DNA of 64,000 nt. It comes from Heterohyrax brucei. Lineage: Eukaryota; Chordata; Mammalia; Hyracoidea; Procaviidae. The stretch covers positions 26,261,431-26,325,430 of the forward strand of contig CM053146.1 of assembly GCA_028571685.1 (NCBI GenBank), written 5' to 3'. The notes below the pieces were generated by a model. It had not been told where the DNA came from. It made no database searches and worked only from the letters and a program-made list of their open reading frames with translations. Positions 21,438 to 32,971 of the stretch are shown piece by piece. The position numbers and the translations under genes were made by a program. Positions within the stretch are counted from its first letter, which is position 1, and every line of letters starts with the position of its first letter.

Positions 21438-24400
21438 ATGACAGCACTAAAGACATATCAATCAATAATTACAGTGAATGTAAATGGACAGAATGCTCCA
21501 ATAAAGAGACAGTGAGTGACATCGTGGATCAAAAGACACCGTCCATCTATATGCTGCTTACAAGAAACACACCTTAGAGACAAATATAAACAAACTGAAA
21601 ATAAAGGATGGAAAAATACATACCAAGCCAACAGCATACAAAGAGCATGAGTGGCAATAATCATTTCATTGACAAGGATGGTCTCTATTTATTGCTGAAA
21701 GGTTCATTAAATAGGCAAGACATAGCAATATAAAATATTTATGCACCCAATACCAGGGCTGGGAAACCCTGATGATGTAGTGGGTTAAGTGCTACCACTG
21801 CTAACCAAAATGTCAGCAGTTCAAATCCACCGTACGCTCTTTGGATACTCTATGGAGCAGTTCCACTTTGTCCTGTAGGGTCACCATGAGTCGGACTGGA
21901 TTCGACAGCACTGGGTTTTTGGGTATACCAGAGCATCTAAAAACATTGAATAAACACTGACAATACTGAAAAATGAGATAAATCACTTTACATTAAGAGA
22001 TGGAGACTTCAAACCTCCACTTTCAATAATGGACAGATCATACAGAATAAAAGCTCAGTAAAAATACAGAAGATCATATTTTGACAATTAACCAACTAGA
22101 CTTCATTGACATATACAGAACTTTTTACCCATCAGAAGATAAGTACACCTTCTTTGCACATGCAAAATTTCCTAGAATAAAGCACGTGTTAGGACATAAA
22201 GCAAGTCTCAACAAAATCCAAACCACTGAATTATTGTAAAGCATCTTCTTGGACAGTAGAGTCATAAAAGTTGAAGTCAATAGCAGAAAAAACACAGGTA
22301 GAAATTTGAACTCCTGGAAAATGAACCACACTTTGCTCAAAAACCCATGGGTTATAGAAGAAACCAAGGATGAAATAAAGTAGTTTATGTAATAAAATGA
22401 GAATGATAACATATCCTACAAGAACCTGTGGAATACAGCAAAAGCAGTTCTCAGAGGCCACTGTATCTCTCCATAAATGCAGAAATCTGGAATACAGGAA
22501 GGACCCAAACCAAAGAATTAACCCTATACCTTGAACAAGGTAAAAGATAGCAACAGAGGAAACACTCTGGCACCAGAAAAAACAAACAAACAAAAAGAAA
22601 ACAAATAATAAAGATTAGAGCAGAACTAAATGATTTAGAGAATAGAAGAACAATTTCAAAAATTAACAAAACAAAAAGCTGGTTCCTTGAAAAGATCAAC
22701 AAAATTGATAAACCACTGGCTAAACTTACAAAAGAAAAACAGGAGAGGAAACAAGCAGAATAAGAAGTGAGATGGGAGACATCATAACAGACCTAACTGA
22801 AAGGAAAACTATCATAACAGAAGCTACAAAATACTGTAATATATTTAAAAACCTAGAGGAAGTGGAGAAATTTCTAGATTCATATCATCTAATAAAGTTA
22901 TCACAAGGAGAAATAGAACAACTTAATAAACTCATCACAAAGGAAGGGACTGAAAAAGACATCAAAAAACTACCAACCAAAAAGAATCCTTGTTCCAGAT
23001 GGCTTCACCGGAGGCTTCTACTAAACTTTTATAGAGGGATTAACTGCAGTACTACTGCGGCTATTTCACAGCATAGAAGGGGATGGAATATTCTCAAATT
23101 CATTCTAAGAATCCGGGATAAACCTAATACCAAAGCCAGGGAAAGACTCCACAAAAAAAAGAGAATTACAGACTAACATCACTCATGAACCTAGATGCAA
23201 AGATCTTCAATAAAGTCCTTGCCAATAGAATTCAATAACATATCAAAAAAATAATTCATCATGAACAAACTGGATTCATACCAGGGATGCAAGGCCGGTT
23301 CAACATCAGAAAAACAACTAATATGATCAACTATGTAAATAGAACAAAGAATAAGAATCACTTGATTTTGTCAGCTGATGCAAAAGAGGCATTTGACAAA
23401 GTCCAACACCCATTCATGCTAAAAACTCACTGCAAAATAGGAATAGAGAAGAAACTCCTCAACTCAGTAAGAGGCATCTATGGGAAGCCAATCACCTACA
23501 TCATCCTGAATGGAGAGAGACTAAGCAAACTCCCCTTGAGAACGGGAACTAGACAAGTATACCCACTCTCACCATTTCTATTCAACATTGTACTAGAAGC
23601 TCTGGCCAGAGCAAGTAGAGAAGACACACACAAAAAGGGCATCTGCAGTGGTAAAGAAGTAAAAAATCTCCGTATTGCAGATGATATGATTGTACATGTA
23701 GAGAATCCTAAAGAATCCACAACTACTAGAACTAATAAAAGAGTTCAGCAAAGTATCAGGATATAAGATAAAGATAAGTAAACCTTTATCCCAACAAAGA
23801 GATTCCTTTGTACCAGCAAAGAGATCACCAAAGAAGAAATCACTGAATCAATAACATTTACCAAAGTCCCCAAGAAGATAAAATCTTAGGAATAAATTTA
23901 ACTGGAGAGAACTACAAGACCTTACTGCAAGACACCAAAAGACAGTTACATAAAGGGAGAAACCTACCTTGCTCATGGATAGGAAGACTTAACATCATGA
24001 AAATTTCAGTTTTACTCAAAGCAATCTGCATATACAATGCAATCCCAATACAAATTCCAGTGTCATTTTTTAATGAGATGGAGAAACAAATCACCGATTT
24101 TGTTTGGAAAGGGAAGAAACCCCAGAAAAGTAAAGGATCACTGAAGAAAAGGAACACAGTGGGAGGCCTCACAATACCCAACCTTAGAAACTACTACATT
24201 GCCACAGTAATCAAAACAATGTGGTACTGGTACAAAAAGAGACACGTAGACAAATAGAACAGAGCTGAGACCCCAGAGATGCCACCATCCTCTTATGAAC
24301 AGGTGTTGATTGACAAAGTCTGTAAGATTGTAAGCCAGGGTAAAAACAGTCTCTTTAGCAAATGATGTTGGGACAACTGGATATCCATCTGCCAAAAAAG

Positions 24401-25339
24401 TAACAAGGCCCATATTTCACACCTTACACAAAACTGACTCAAAATGGATCAAAGACCTAAATATCAAACCTAAAATGATAAAGGCCATGCAAGAAAAAAT
24501 AGAGTCAACAATGAAAGTTCTAATAAACACTTTAGACAGACTTCAAAATCTGACAAAGCATGATCAACAGAAGAGACAATAGATAAATGGGAACCACTAA
24601 GAATCAAACACTTGCTCATCCAAAGATCTGTCAAAGAGTTAAGAGACTACCTACAGAAGGAGAACAAATGTTCTGCAACTGCATGTTACACTGACGTTTG
24701 GTCTCCGTAATCTACAAGGTACTGTAAAATATCAACAAGAAAAAAGTAGATAACCCAATTAAGTGATGGGCAAGGGAGATGGACAGACACTTCACGGAAG
24801 AGGACATTCAGGCAGCAAAGAGACACACAAGGAAATGCTCACTATCATTAACTATCAGAGAAATCCAAATCAAAACTACAATGAGATAGCATCTCACCCC
24901 AGCAAGGTTGTCCACGATCCAAAACACAGAACACAACAATGCTGGAGAGGCTGTGGTGTGATGTGAATTCGCCTTCACTGCTGGTGGGATTCCAAAATTG
25001 TACAACCTCCTTGGAAAGCAATCTGGTGCTTCCTTAGAAAGCTGAAAATAGATATGCCATATAATCCAGCAATCCCACATCTCAGAATATATCCTCAGAA
25101 ACAAAGGCTGTCGCATGAACAGATATATGCACACAAATGTTTGTCGCAACACTGTCCACAATATCAAAAAGATGGAATCAACCTTGATGCCCATCAATGA
25201 ATGGATAAACAAACTATGGTACATATAGTTAGTGGAACACCATGCAATGATTTTAGGAAGCATCTCATAACCTGGTTTCAACTGGAAGACATTATGCTGA
25301 GTGAAATCAGTCAGCAGCAGAAAGACAAATATTGTATGA
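21438..25339 (+). pseudogene. L1 ORF2 remnant with SINE insertion
   Basis: Start ATG at 21438 (MTALKTYQSIITVNVNGQNAP). Endonuclease about 21440-22400, with a deletion near 21660 and a SINE at 21757-21924. RT about 22770-23900, where [17 protein letters not shown] shows an IADD variant of the FADD active site. The segment [20 protein letters not shown] lies at 23350-23410. The Cys-rich C-terminal segment near 24940-24980 is damaged. The stop TGA at 25337-25339 matches other copies (NIV, then stop). Confidence 0.85.
21757..21924 (+). mobile_element. AfroSINE in L1 ORF2, 7-bp TSD
   Basis: GGGAAACCCTGATGATGTAG head, GTGGGTTAAGTGCTACC, B-box-like AGTTCAAATCC, TGGAGCAGTTCCACTTTGTC body and GAGTCGGACTGGATTCGACAG..CACTGGGTTTTT tail. 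ATACCAG at 21750-21756 and 21925-21931 flanks it, and the L1 sequence (TATGCACCCAATACCAGAGCATC) closes up when it is removed. Typical complete AfroSINE. Confidence 0.92.
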
Positions 25340-26534
25340 GACCCCTGCTATAAGGACTTAAAAACAGACTTACGTACAGAAGAAAAGCCTCTTAGATGGC
25401 CACGAGGGTGGGGATGGAGGGAAATGGTTGGTCATAGGTTAGATTGTTGATAGAAATTTGTTTAGGTGAAAGCAGTGACAACACACAGTAGAAAGTAGGT
25501 CAATCTAACTGAACTTCACCATAAACTGAAAGCTCTTCTAATCTCAACCCAACATTAAAAGGGTAAAGTAGCAGGGTGTTAGGTCTGGGGACTACGATCT
25601 TGGGGGACATAAAGGCCAACTGGTACAACTAGCCTATTGCTAAGAGAGTCTTCTGCAACCTATATTGGTGAGTGGCACCTAGGGTCTTAAGAGCTAGCAA
25701 GCTGCCTTCTGAGATACGTCCAGTAATCTCAACTCATCTGAAACAGATGATCATGGAGAATAACAAAGACGTGAGGAAAAAGATCCCAGGAGACAGAAGG
25801 ACCCATGTGAGTGAGAGACTGTATCAACACATGACTAGAAGAACCAGATGGTACCTGTCCACCACCAATGACAGTTCGTGATGGGGCGAACAATGTTGAG
25901 TTCTGGTGGTAACATGAGAGAAAGAGGGGTGCAGTTCAAGAACTCTACTAAAAGGCAACAATTAATGGTCCATCAGTTGGGGTGATCCTCTGGAAGCGTG
26001 ATTCCTAGACCTGCTGCTGTCCCTGACTAGAAAACACTACTGTCATCAACTCTTTGCATAAAGGTGGACAGGATTCAGGGACACAATATGACCATATGGT
26101 GTGTGCGCTTTATGGTTCTATGCATATATCAGATGCTGTCCTACTGGTCTCTTTCTAGATGGGAGAGCAGAGGGTGGAGAGAAGGGGATAGGAGCTTGGT
26201 AACAGGATACTGGAAGTATAGAATGAAAAGAGGACACGTCACCTGGATGCCCTCTCGGTGAAACATCTGTCCATCTCCCTTGCCCATCACTTAATTGTGT
26301 TATTTACCTTTTTCTTGTTGATATTTTGCAGTACCTTGACGATTATGCAGACCAGAAACAATACTCTGTCTGGGCAAGGAGAGCAAAAGAAGCTGGAGAT
26401 AAGTGGGCATGCAAAATTAATTTGGATTTTGTATTTTCACTTAATCACAATAAGCAAGAATAAGAAAGAAATGAACTCTTAGGCTGAAAAATCACAAAGT
26501 TAGTAACTTCACTTCTCTCCTCCCTCATGAAAAA

Positions 26535-27310
26535 GGTTATTTTTGTTCAGTCTTTCACATCACTGATTCAATTTATTCCTCAGTATTTTATTACAACAGA
26601 TGATATTGTAAATAGAATCATTTCACTAATTTCTCTTTCAGATTTCTCATTGTTGGTGTACAGAAACCTGGCTGATTTCTGTTCGTTGACTTTGAGCCCC
26701 ATAACTTGGATAAATTCTTCTATTAGGTCTAGGAGTTCTCTTGTAAATTCTTTGGGATTTTCTAGATACTATTAATAGCTGGGTTATGAGTGAGATCTGT
26801 CACTAGGTGAGCACTTAAATGAAATATATTGATAAATTGGAACGGGTACTTATCATTTTTGTTTAGCTTTACTTTAGAGAAATAAAGTTTTGAAGCCTTT
26901 CATTGATTTGAAAGCTGCACACGCAACAAGTAAAAATGATTTTGATGAGGAATGTGTTGTGAGTAGGGAACGGTTCAATTGTTTCAAAGTAGAGGCAAAT
27001 TTATTAACATTAAAGGACTTGTAAGAGTTGTTTATGTGTCAGAAGTTGGTAGCCAGGCAAATTACTGTATAATGTCATGTTATCTTCAAGTAGAGACAGT
27101 TCTACTTCTTCTTTTCTAATCTGGATATCTTTTATTTTTTGTCTTGTCTTCCTGCACTGGCTAGCATTCCTTATTCAGTATTGAACAGAAGTGGTGAGAG
27201 CAGGCACCTTGTTTTTTTCTGATTTCAAGGAGGAAGTTCTCAATATTTCTTCATTAAGTGTAACACTGGCTGTTGTTTTTTCATATATGCCTTTGATCAT
27301 ATTGATAAAT
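26535..27310 (-). mobile_element. Old L1 ORF2 fragment (-), interrupted
   Basis: Minus-strand L1 RT region: 26600-26770 is the TTGGTGTACAGAAAC..CTAGGAGTTCTCTTGTAAATTC type of sequence and 27059-27310 continues with ATGTCATGTTATCTTC and TGCACTGGCTAGCATTCC. The two parts are neighbours in other L1 copies (e.g. 52040-52300), so about 290 bp at 26771-27058 is extra. Confidence 0.75.
26771..27058. other. Unidentified insertion inside an L1 fragment
   Basis: About 290 bp that is not L1. It holds short coding-like stretches but no clear open frame. A possible resemblance to a Tigger-type transposase is too weak to assert. TA dinucleotides lie near both edges, as expected for a mariner/Tigger-type insertion. 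I do not recognise it with confidence. Confidence 0.4.
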
Positions 27311-27582
27311 TTACATTTTTATTCCAATATTCTTGAGGATTTTAATCAAGAAAGTGTGTTTAACTTTTTTCCCCCTTTGGCATCCATATATCCATATATA
27401 CAAAATATCTTAACACCTGAAAGACAAATAATTCATTTAAAAGTGTATAGATATTTAACCAAAGAGGACTTCAAATGGCCACCAAACACGTGAAAAGATA
27501 TTCAGCATCACATGCCACCAGAGAAATGCAGATCAAAACCACAATGAGATATCATTTCGTTCCCACGGGGATGCCTAAGAAG

Positions 27583-27739
27583 CCCTGGTGTTGCAGTGGT
27601 TAAGAGGTTGGCTGCTAACCAAGAGGGCAGAAGTTTCAATCCACCAGCTGCTTCTTGGAACCTCTATGGGGCAGTTCTGCTGTGTCCTATAGGGTCACTG
27701 TGAGTCAGAATGATCCACGGCAAAGAGTATATGGGTACA
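27583..27739 (+). mobile_element. AfroSINE, first of a tandem pair
   Basis: CCCTGGTGTTGCAGTGGTTAAG head, B-box-like region, TATGGGGCAGTTCTGCTGTG body, GAGTCAGAATGATCCACGGC tail. Flanked by GGATGCCTAAGAAG (27569-27582) and GGATGGCTAAAAGAAG (27740-27755), an imperfect TSD in L1 ORF2. Confidence 0.88.
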
Positions 27740-27755
27740 GGATGGCTAAAAGAAG

Positions 27756-27968
27756 TCCTAGTAGTGCAGTGGTTAAAAGAATGCTAACCAAAAGGTCAGC
27801 AATTCAAACCCACCAGCCACTTCTTAGGAGAAAGATATAACAGCCTTTTTCTGTAAAAGTTCTAGACTTGGAAACCTGATGGGGCAGTTCTAGTCTGTCC
27901 TACAGGACTGTCATGAGTCAAAATTGACTCAAGGCAGTGTTTTTTGCTTGTTTTTAATTTTTGGTTTA
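27756..27968 (+). mobile_element. AfroSINE, second of a tandem pair at the same target
   Basis: TCCTAGTAGTGCAGTGGTTAA head, AATTCAAACCC B-box-like region, ATGGGGCAGTTCTAGTCTGTCC body, GAGTCAAAATTGACTCAAGG tail ending in a TTTTTAATTTTTGG stretch. It directly follows the repeat at 27740-27755, and another version of that target (GGGTGGCTTAGA, 27969-27980) follows it. It appears to have inserted at, or duplicated with, the first SINE's target site. Confidence 0.87.
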
Positions 27969-28586
27969 GGGTGGCTTAGATTACAAAAAGAAAAGAAATG
28001 AAATGTTGGAAAGAATGTAGGGAAATTGGAACCCTTGTCCATATTGGAAAATAGTGTGATAGTTCCGAAATAAAGCCCAGAAATTCCAATGATAGCAATA
28101 TACCCAAGGAACTAGAAAGTAGCAACATGAACAGGTAGGCATACACCAGTGTTCACTGTAGCATTATTTGTGATAGATAAAAGTTGGAAACAACCTAAAT
28201 GCCTTTAAATAAACGAACAGACAAGCAAAATGTGATACATGTATACAATGACATATCATTCAGCCAGAAATGCTACATGCTGCAACATAGATTGAACTTG
28301 AAGACATTATGCGGAGTAAAGTACATCAATCACTAGAAGGACAAATACTGTATAACCTCATACATAAAAAGACAAAAACAAACAAATGCATAGAGACCAA
28401 AATTTTAGTGTTCGTTGAAGGATAGGATAGGTGGGAGAAGGGAAGGTTATTGCTTATGGAGCACTGAGTTTTGAGTTGCAGTAATGGAAATATCATACTA
28501 TTCAGGGTAAGATTGAGGAGCTGATTAATGCGGTTGTTGTCAACAAGTTGTAGACCTGGAAAAGCTGTGCAATAGATACATTTACA

Positions 28587-28678
28587 AAAAAAAAAAAAAG
28601 AAAAAAGAAAAAAAAGAGTAGTTGCTGAAGCTGCTTGCATACAACCAAATCCTTCTGGTTTTTTTTTTTTTTTTTTTT
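28587..28678. repeat. A-rich and T-rich tracts
   Basis: An A-rich run (28587-28616, with G interruptions) and a 20-base T run (about 28660-28678), separated by about 40 bp. They probably mark the tails of two retrotransposon pieces meeting here. Frames that encode strings of K or F across them are artefacts. Confidence 0.7.
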
Positions 28679-28984
28679 CTCGATTTGCAGGTTTACGGTC
28701 ATGGTTTCATGGGACATTCCAGTTAATTGGTCTAATGTCCTGTCCTGTGCTTTTGATCTCCTTCCTGTTTATTTCCTAATGCCTGGGGTCTTAAAATGTT
28801 CCAAGCAGCCATCCCAGGTATAATGATTAGTCTCTATTTGCCTGGAGTAACAGAAGAAGAAAGAGAGTCAGGAATAAAAAGGAGGAAATGGAATGTGTGA
28901 AAATGGCATGGTGGGGTCATCTGACCACTTCTACCTTCACAAGGGAAATGTAGAGTCAAGATCAACATCTCAGAGCTGACTGCC

Positions 28985-29700
28985 TTGAGCAGAAGCCAGA
29001 TATCCTCCTCTCTCTGAAACCATCCATCCTTCCCACAGCACTCTCACTTTCTCTTCAGAACTCACAGACCATTCTCACAGCTACGGGTTTTGATCACACA
29101 GAACTCGCAGACAATACTCACAGTTACTGGTTTTTTAGAGAAGTTACAAGTTACAATTCAGTTTTAGGAGTGCTCGAGATGCAGTTCTTTAATCAGAACA
29201 GCCTTTTCTGCCAGGACAGACAGGCATCAGAGTGACTTTTGGCAGCTTTGTCGGCTTCTCTTCCTTTCTCAGGCATATTTTATCAAAGTTCTTTTGGCTC
29301 TTCTGGAAAGTGCTCAGAGGCACTGTACTCCACCAGTAAATCTCAGCCTAAAATCTCTCAGTCCTGTCTCTGTGGGTCAGCTAACTTAGCTTCATCGACG
29401 GCCCAGAGGTTACTCTTCTTTGCCGGCAAAGCTCCTGTCCACAGGCTGTCAGCTTTCATAGTTCCTGGGTCGGGAAATCCACCATGTTGTCCCCTACTAG
29501 TCTCCAGCTAGTCCCCTGCCAGTTCTCTGCCACTCTTCTGCTGATCTCCGGGCTATGCTGCTGCCATTTGTCTCCGCCGACTTCTCACCATCTCCAACGT
29601 TACAGCTCTTACTGCCTGTCCTGGTTCTTTCGGCTCTGTGTGATTTCTGTTATAACTCCCAGTGTCTCCCTTTAAGCCTAGTGGGATGGAAAACCTGATA
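28985..29700 (-). mobile_element. Candidate ERV LTR (ERVL-like), antisense
   Basis: On the minus strand this roughly 700-bp block ends with AACTTCTCTAAAAAACCAGT, then repeats of a GTGAG..TTCTGTGTGATC unit (two copies, plus-strand 29045-29130). This resembles the 3' part of some ERVL-type LTRs. It is GC-richer than its flanks and interrupts old L1 3' UTR sequence. Limits are approximate and no TSD was found. Plus-strand frames at 29239-29675 are not supported as genes. Confidence 0.45.
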
Positions 29701-30124
29701 AAGCCACTCATTAAAGATCCATATACTTCTTTTCAATCTTAACCATTTGCTGGAAGTTACAAATACTATGGCTAGAAGAGCCCTAATAAGTAATTCACTG
29801 CACTGCAGAACATGTGACCCTACGGACAATTACCTACCTTGCTGTGAGACTAGAACTGGATGGTGCCTGGATACTATTACTGAGCATCTTGACCAAAGAG
29901 TATATAAAAGCATCCTGATCAAAAGCAGAAAAGTGCAGAGCAGAATTTAAAATTCTCATGAAATATATAATGTCTAAAGCCATGGAGATTGTACGAACCC
30001 CAAAACCTATTTCCATGATATAATATTTAATGCTCAAATGTGATACCAACAATGTACTCTTAAGTCTGCTTAAAAACAAGTAACATTTTAGCTTAACTAA
30101 GAAACAGTATCTGCCTTGAATAAC

Positions 30125-31062
30125 AGGACTGCCAATTAAGTTCACACTCATTGTAGAAAAGGTGCTACAAACCTCACTGCTGAATATCACCATGGTCACC
30201 TTTCATGCACTCCCCTCTGGAAGCTATGCACAAATGCCAGCACCTAGTTTTGGAATTTTGGAACTGTCTCTGGAATGACTGTTGCTCATAATGGCACAGT
30301 GCCAAGTTTCTGAACTTAATTGTAAGCGTTGTCAACGAGGGAGCTTTTAGCCAGTAAACTAGCAACTGTATTGGAACATCCTTCCTACTCACCTGATCTA
30401 TCGCCCAGAGATTTTTTTCTTCAGCTGAAGATAAGTGAAACTTTGAAAGAAAGACTTTTATTATGAATAAGTGAAAGTATACAATTCATGTCAGTTTTGC
30501 ACGCTTGCCTCTCTGCAAAGCTATCTGCTCTCCTCACTCTGTGACAGCACACTGCTCCTTTTTACTCTTTACTTCTAGCATCTGCTTAATGAACACTATT
30601 CTCTCCTCTCTACCATCTCCTCTCCTCCCTAGAAAGAAACCAGTAGAATAGCCTCCTATATAAACATAAAACCATAAAATACACAAACTACATGCTCACT
30701 CGGTGTTCTCAAGTCCAGTCCATCCTGTCTGAAGTGTTCACCTCTGTATTAGTTTCAGGTCTAGGCCAACAGCAAGTCTGGAAATCATGTTCTTAAGGGA
30801 ACTTCCAGGGTGTTGGACCATCAGTTTAGGCTTTTTAATAGAGTTCTTGATTGGCACACCTCTTTTTACTGCACTACATCAGGGACTCTACTTTGTGGTG
30901 CCATTCAGGCTGTATGTGGTGGAAGCCAGGTGCCATCTGGTTCTTCTGATCTCATGTTGATGTATGAAAGGAAGACATTTTGATGACATTCAAGACATCA
31001 AGGGTAATATGACGACAGTGATGAGGTATGTGGTGCTTAGAACAATTAAGTTCGCTGACCTG
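30125..31062. mobile_element. Scrambled mariner DNA transposon remnant
   Basis: A decayed Tc1/mariner transposase gene in mixed orientation. On the minus strand, 30290-30174 encodes the C-terminal end (LCIASRGECMKGDHGDIQQ). On the plus strand, 30310-30455 encodes the catalytic-domain segment TRELLASKLATVLEHPSYSP then DLSPRDFF. The plus-strand continuation GRHFDDIQDIKG lies at 30970-31010, after an L1 insertion (30456-30964). Terminal-repeat-like CAATTAAGTTC occurs at 30132 and 31043 in the same orientation, where intact elements have them inverted. Confidence 0.7.
30456..30964 (-). mobile_element. Young L1 3' end fragment in the mariner, 12-bp TSD
   Basis: A 509-bp 5'-truncated L1 holding only 3' UTR on the minus strand (CTGTGACAGCACACTGCTCC, GAACCATAAAATAC-like, CTGGACCATCAG-like boxes on the plus strand). 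Near-identical repeats TGAAAGAAAGAC (30444-30455) and TGAAAGGAAGAC (30965-30976) flank it, 11 of 12 bases alike, and the mariner frame continues on each side. Confidence 0.85.
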
Positions 31063-31074
31063 TCAGGTCTCGTA

Positions 31075-32157
31075 TGTTGTTGTTATGTTGCTGTTAAATC
31101 AGTTCTGACCCATAGGTACTTTATGCACAACAAAATGAAACACTGCTTGGTCTCGAATCATGTCCACAATTGTTTTTATGCTTAAGTTCAGTGTTGCAGC
31201 GTCTGTGTTAATCCATCTTTTTGAGGGTCTTCCTGTTTTTCGCTGAACCTCTGCTCTACCAAGCATTACGTCCTTCTCCAGGGATTGATCCCACCTGATA
31301 ACATGTCCAAAGTATGTAAAACAGTTTTGCCATGTCTGCTTCCAAGGAGCACTCTGGTTGTACCTTCAAAACAGATCCATTTGTTCTTTTGTCAGCCCAT
31401 GGTACATTCAATATTCTTCTCTAGCACCACAATTCAAAGGCATCAATTCTCCTTCCTTCTTCCCTGTTCATTGTCAAACTTTCACGTGTATGTAATGTAG
31501 TTGAAAATATCATGGCTTGGGTCAGGTGCACCTTAGTGGTAAAAGTGACATTTTTATCTTTAACAGTTTAAAGAGTTCTTTTGTGGCAGATTTTCCCAAT
31601 GCAATGTGTATTTTGATTTCTTGACTGCTGCTTCCATGGGTGTTTATAGCGGAGACACATAAAATGAAATTCTTGACAACAGCAATCTTTCTCTGACATC
31701 ATGAAAATGATGTTGCTTACTGGTCCAGCTGTGAGTATATTTGTTTTCCAGACCTTGAGGGGTAATCCATACTGAAGACTGTCTTTGATCATCATCAGTA
31801 AGTGTTTCAAATCCTCTTCACTTCTAGCAAGTAGGGTTATGTCATCTTCATAGGGCAGGTTGATAGTAAGTCTTCTTCCAATCCCGATGTTTTTTTTCCA
31901 TGTAGTCCAGCTTCTTAGATTATTTTCTCAGCATTCAGATTGAAAAGGTATGGTGAAAGGACACAACCACAACACACACCTTTTCTGATTTCAAACCATG
32001 CAGTTTCCCCTTGTTCTATTTGCATGGATGCCTATTCACTCATATACAGATTCCTTAAGAGCTCAATTAACTGTTCTGGAAATCCCCTTCTCCACAGTGG
32101 TACCCACAGTTTGTTACAATCCAGAGATTCTAATGCCTTTGCATAGTAAATGAAACA
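31075..32157 (-). mobile_element. RTE LINE, 5'-truncated, with part of the RT
   Basis: Minus-strand RTE-type LINE of about 1.1 kb. The 5' end retains part of the reverse transcriptase (SPYLFNLNAEKII, then INLPYEDDITLL, where the catalytic YADD reads YEDD, then HLLMMIKDSLQYGL). The C-terminal domain (KDVTFTTKV, AQAMIFST-like) and 3' UTR follow, ending in a (AAC)n-type tail near 31075. Frames are broken. The shared 3' sequence makes this LINE the likely driver of AfroSINE movement (inference). The 5' end at 32157 abuts an L1. Confidence 0.85.
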
Positions 32158-32163
32158 GAGATA

Positions 32164-32971
32164 GGGGTGGAGTCAAGATGGCAGACTAAGCACACATCTC
32201 CTTATATCCCTCTGGAAACCAAGACCTGAACTGATAATCAAATGGAGCCTTCTGTTTCACCTAGTGAGCCCCAGGACACGGCACAAGGCTATTAATTTGG
32301 ACTTCATACCACTGAATGAAAACACTCCTCTCTTTTACTGACTCCCGCTCCTGGCCAGCCCTGGCTCTAATGGACTGAAGCATGGTTTGCACAGAACTGG
32401 CGGCACCTATGTGCTGGATGCCATGTTAGATACGGACATTTTAGCGGGACCTAATTCCTAGCCTTGGAGCCAGCATCTGTAAACAGGACAGCGCTTCTCC
32501 AACAGAAAAGCTAAATTACAGTGTCACCTATGGTGGGGACTCAGCAACAGAGGCTGAGGACTCACTACGTCTTGGCACATTTAGCCCCTCTATCCATTGA
32601 CCATATGGAGGGTGCCACCTTGAACACGGTGGCCACAGCTGGACCTAATTCTTAGCTTGGGAGCCAGAGCCTGCCCAGAGGAGTGCACTTTTCTACCAGA
32701 AAAGCAGTAATTGACACAGTGTCGCCTAAGGCTGGGCCTGTCAGTAGAGGCCAACAGGGCAGTAGCATTGCTGTATTTTGAACTAGTTCATATCAGTTGG
32801 GGTTGGATATAGAGGTGCTTACTTTGCCAGTTGGAAAGAGGGACCTCTAAACCTGAAAAGCTGACAGACTTGGGAAGTGGTCAGATGTCTTTTGTTTTAC
32901 ACTTTAAGACGGCTTAGAGAAACGTCAGTGATCCATCCTCTTATTATCTCTCCCAGCCTCTACTTACGCAC
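32164..32971 (+). promoter_or_regulatory. L1 5' UTR with two repeat units of about 194 bp
   Basis: Two diverged units, each with GGACCTAATTC(C/T)TAGC (32447 and 32641), an AGAAAAGC box about 65-80 bp later and ACAGTGTC(A/G)CCTA after that. In L1s the 5' UTR carries the internal RNA polymerase II promoter. The repeat layout suggests a monomer-type promoter. Confidence 0.6.

Larger units (their letters stand above)
18637..26470 (+). mobile_element. Old L1, full-length layout, host to LTR and SINE
   Basis: Starts GGGGAACAGGGACAAGATGGC, with a long 5' UTR to 20113, ORF1 20114-21113, ORF2 21438-25339 and a 3' UTR ending in an A-rich tail near 26470. Same lineage as the copy at 10797. Insertions inside it are a class II ERV LTR (19153-19460), a micro-insertion (19470) and a SINE (21757-21924). 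Without these it is about 7.3 kb. Frames are broken throughout. Confidence 0.9.
27395..30095 (+). mobile_element. Old L1 3' part (+), interrupted by two SINEs and an LTR
   Basis: ORF2 C-terminal codons begin near 27430 (AAATGCAGATCAAAACCACAATGAGATATC). After two SINEs they continue at 27969-28320 (GAAATTGGAACCCTTGTCC, ATCATTCAGCC, TGAAGACATTATGC), followed by a 3' UTR. Pieces resembling old L1 3' UTR reappear at 29745-30095 (AACATGTGACC, TGGATGGTGCCTGG) after an antisense LTR-like block. All coding capacity is lost. Confidence 0.7.

Noticed and set aside
29239..29675. Open frames in GC-richer DNA that could be a first exon or CpG island.
   Set aside because: CpG density is modest, and the block looks like an antisense LTR inside L1 3' UTR. 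No splice sites or protein motif could be supported.
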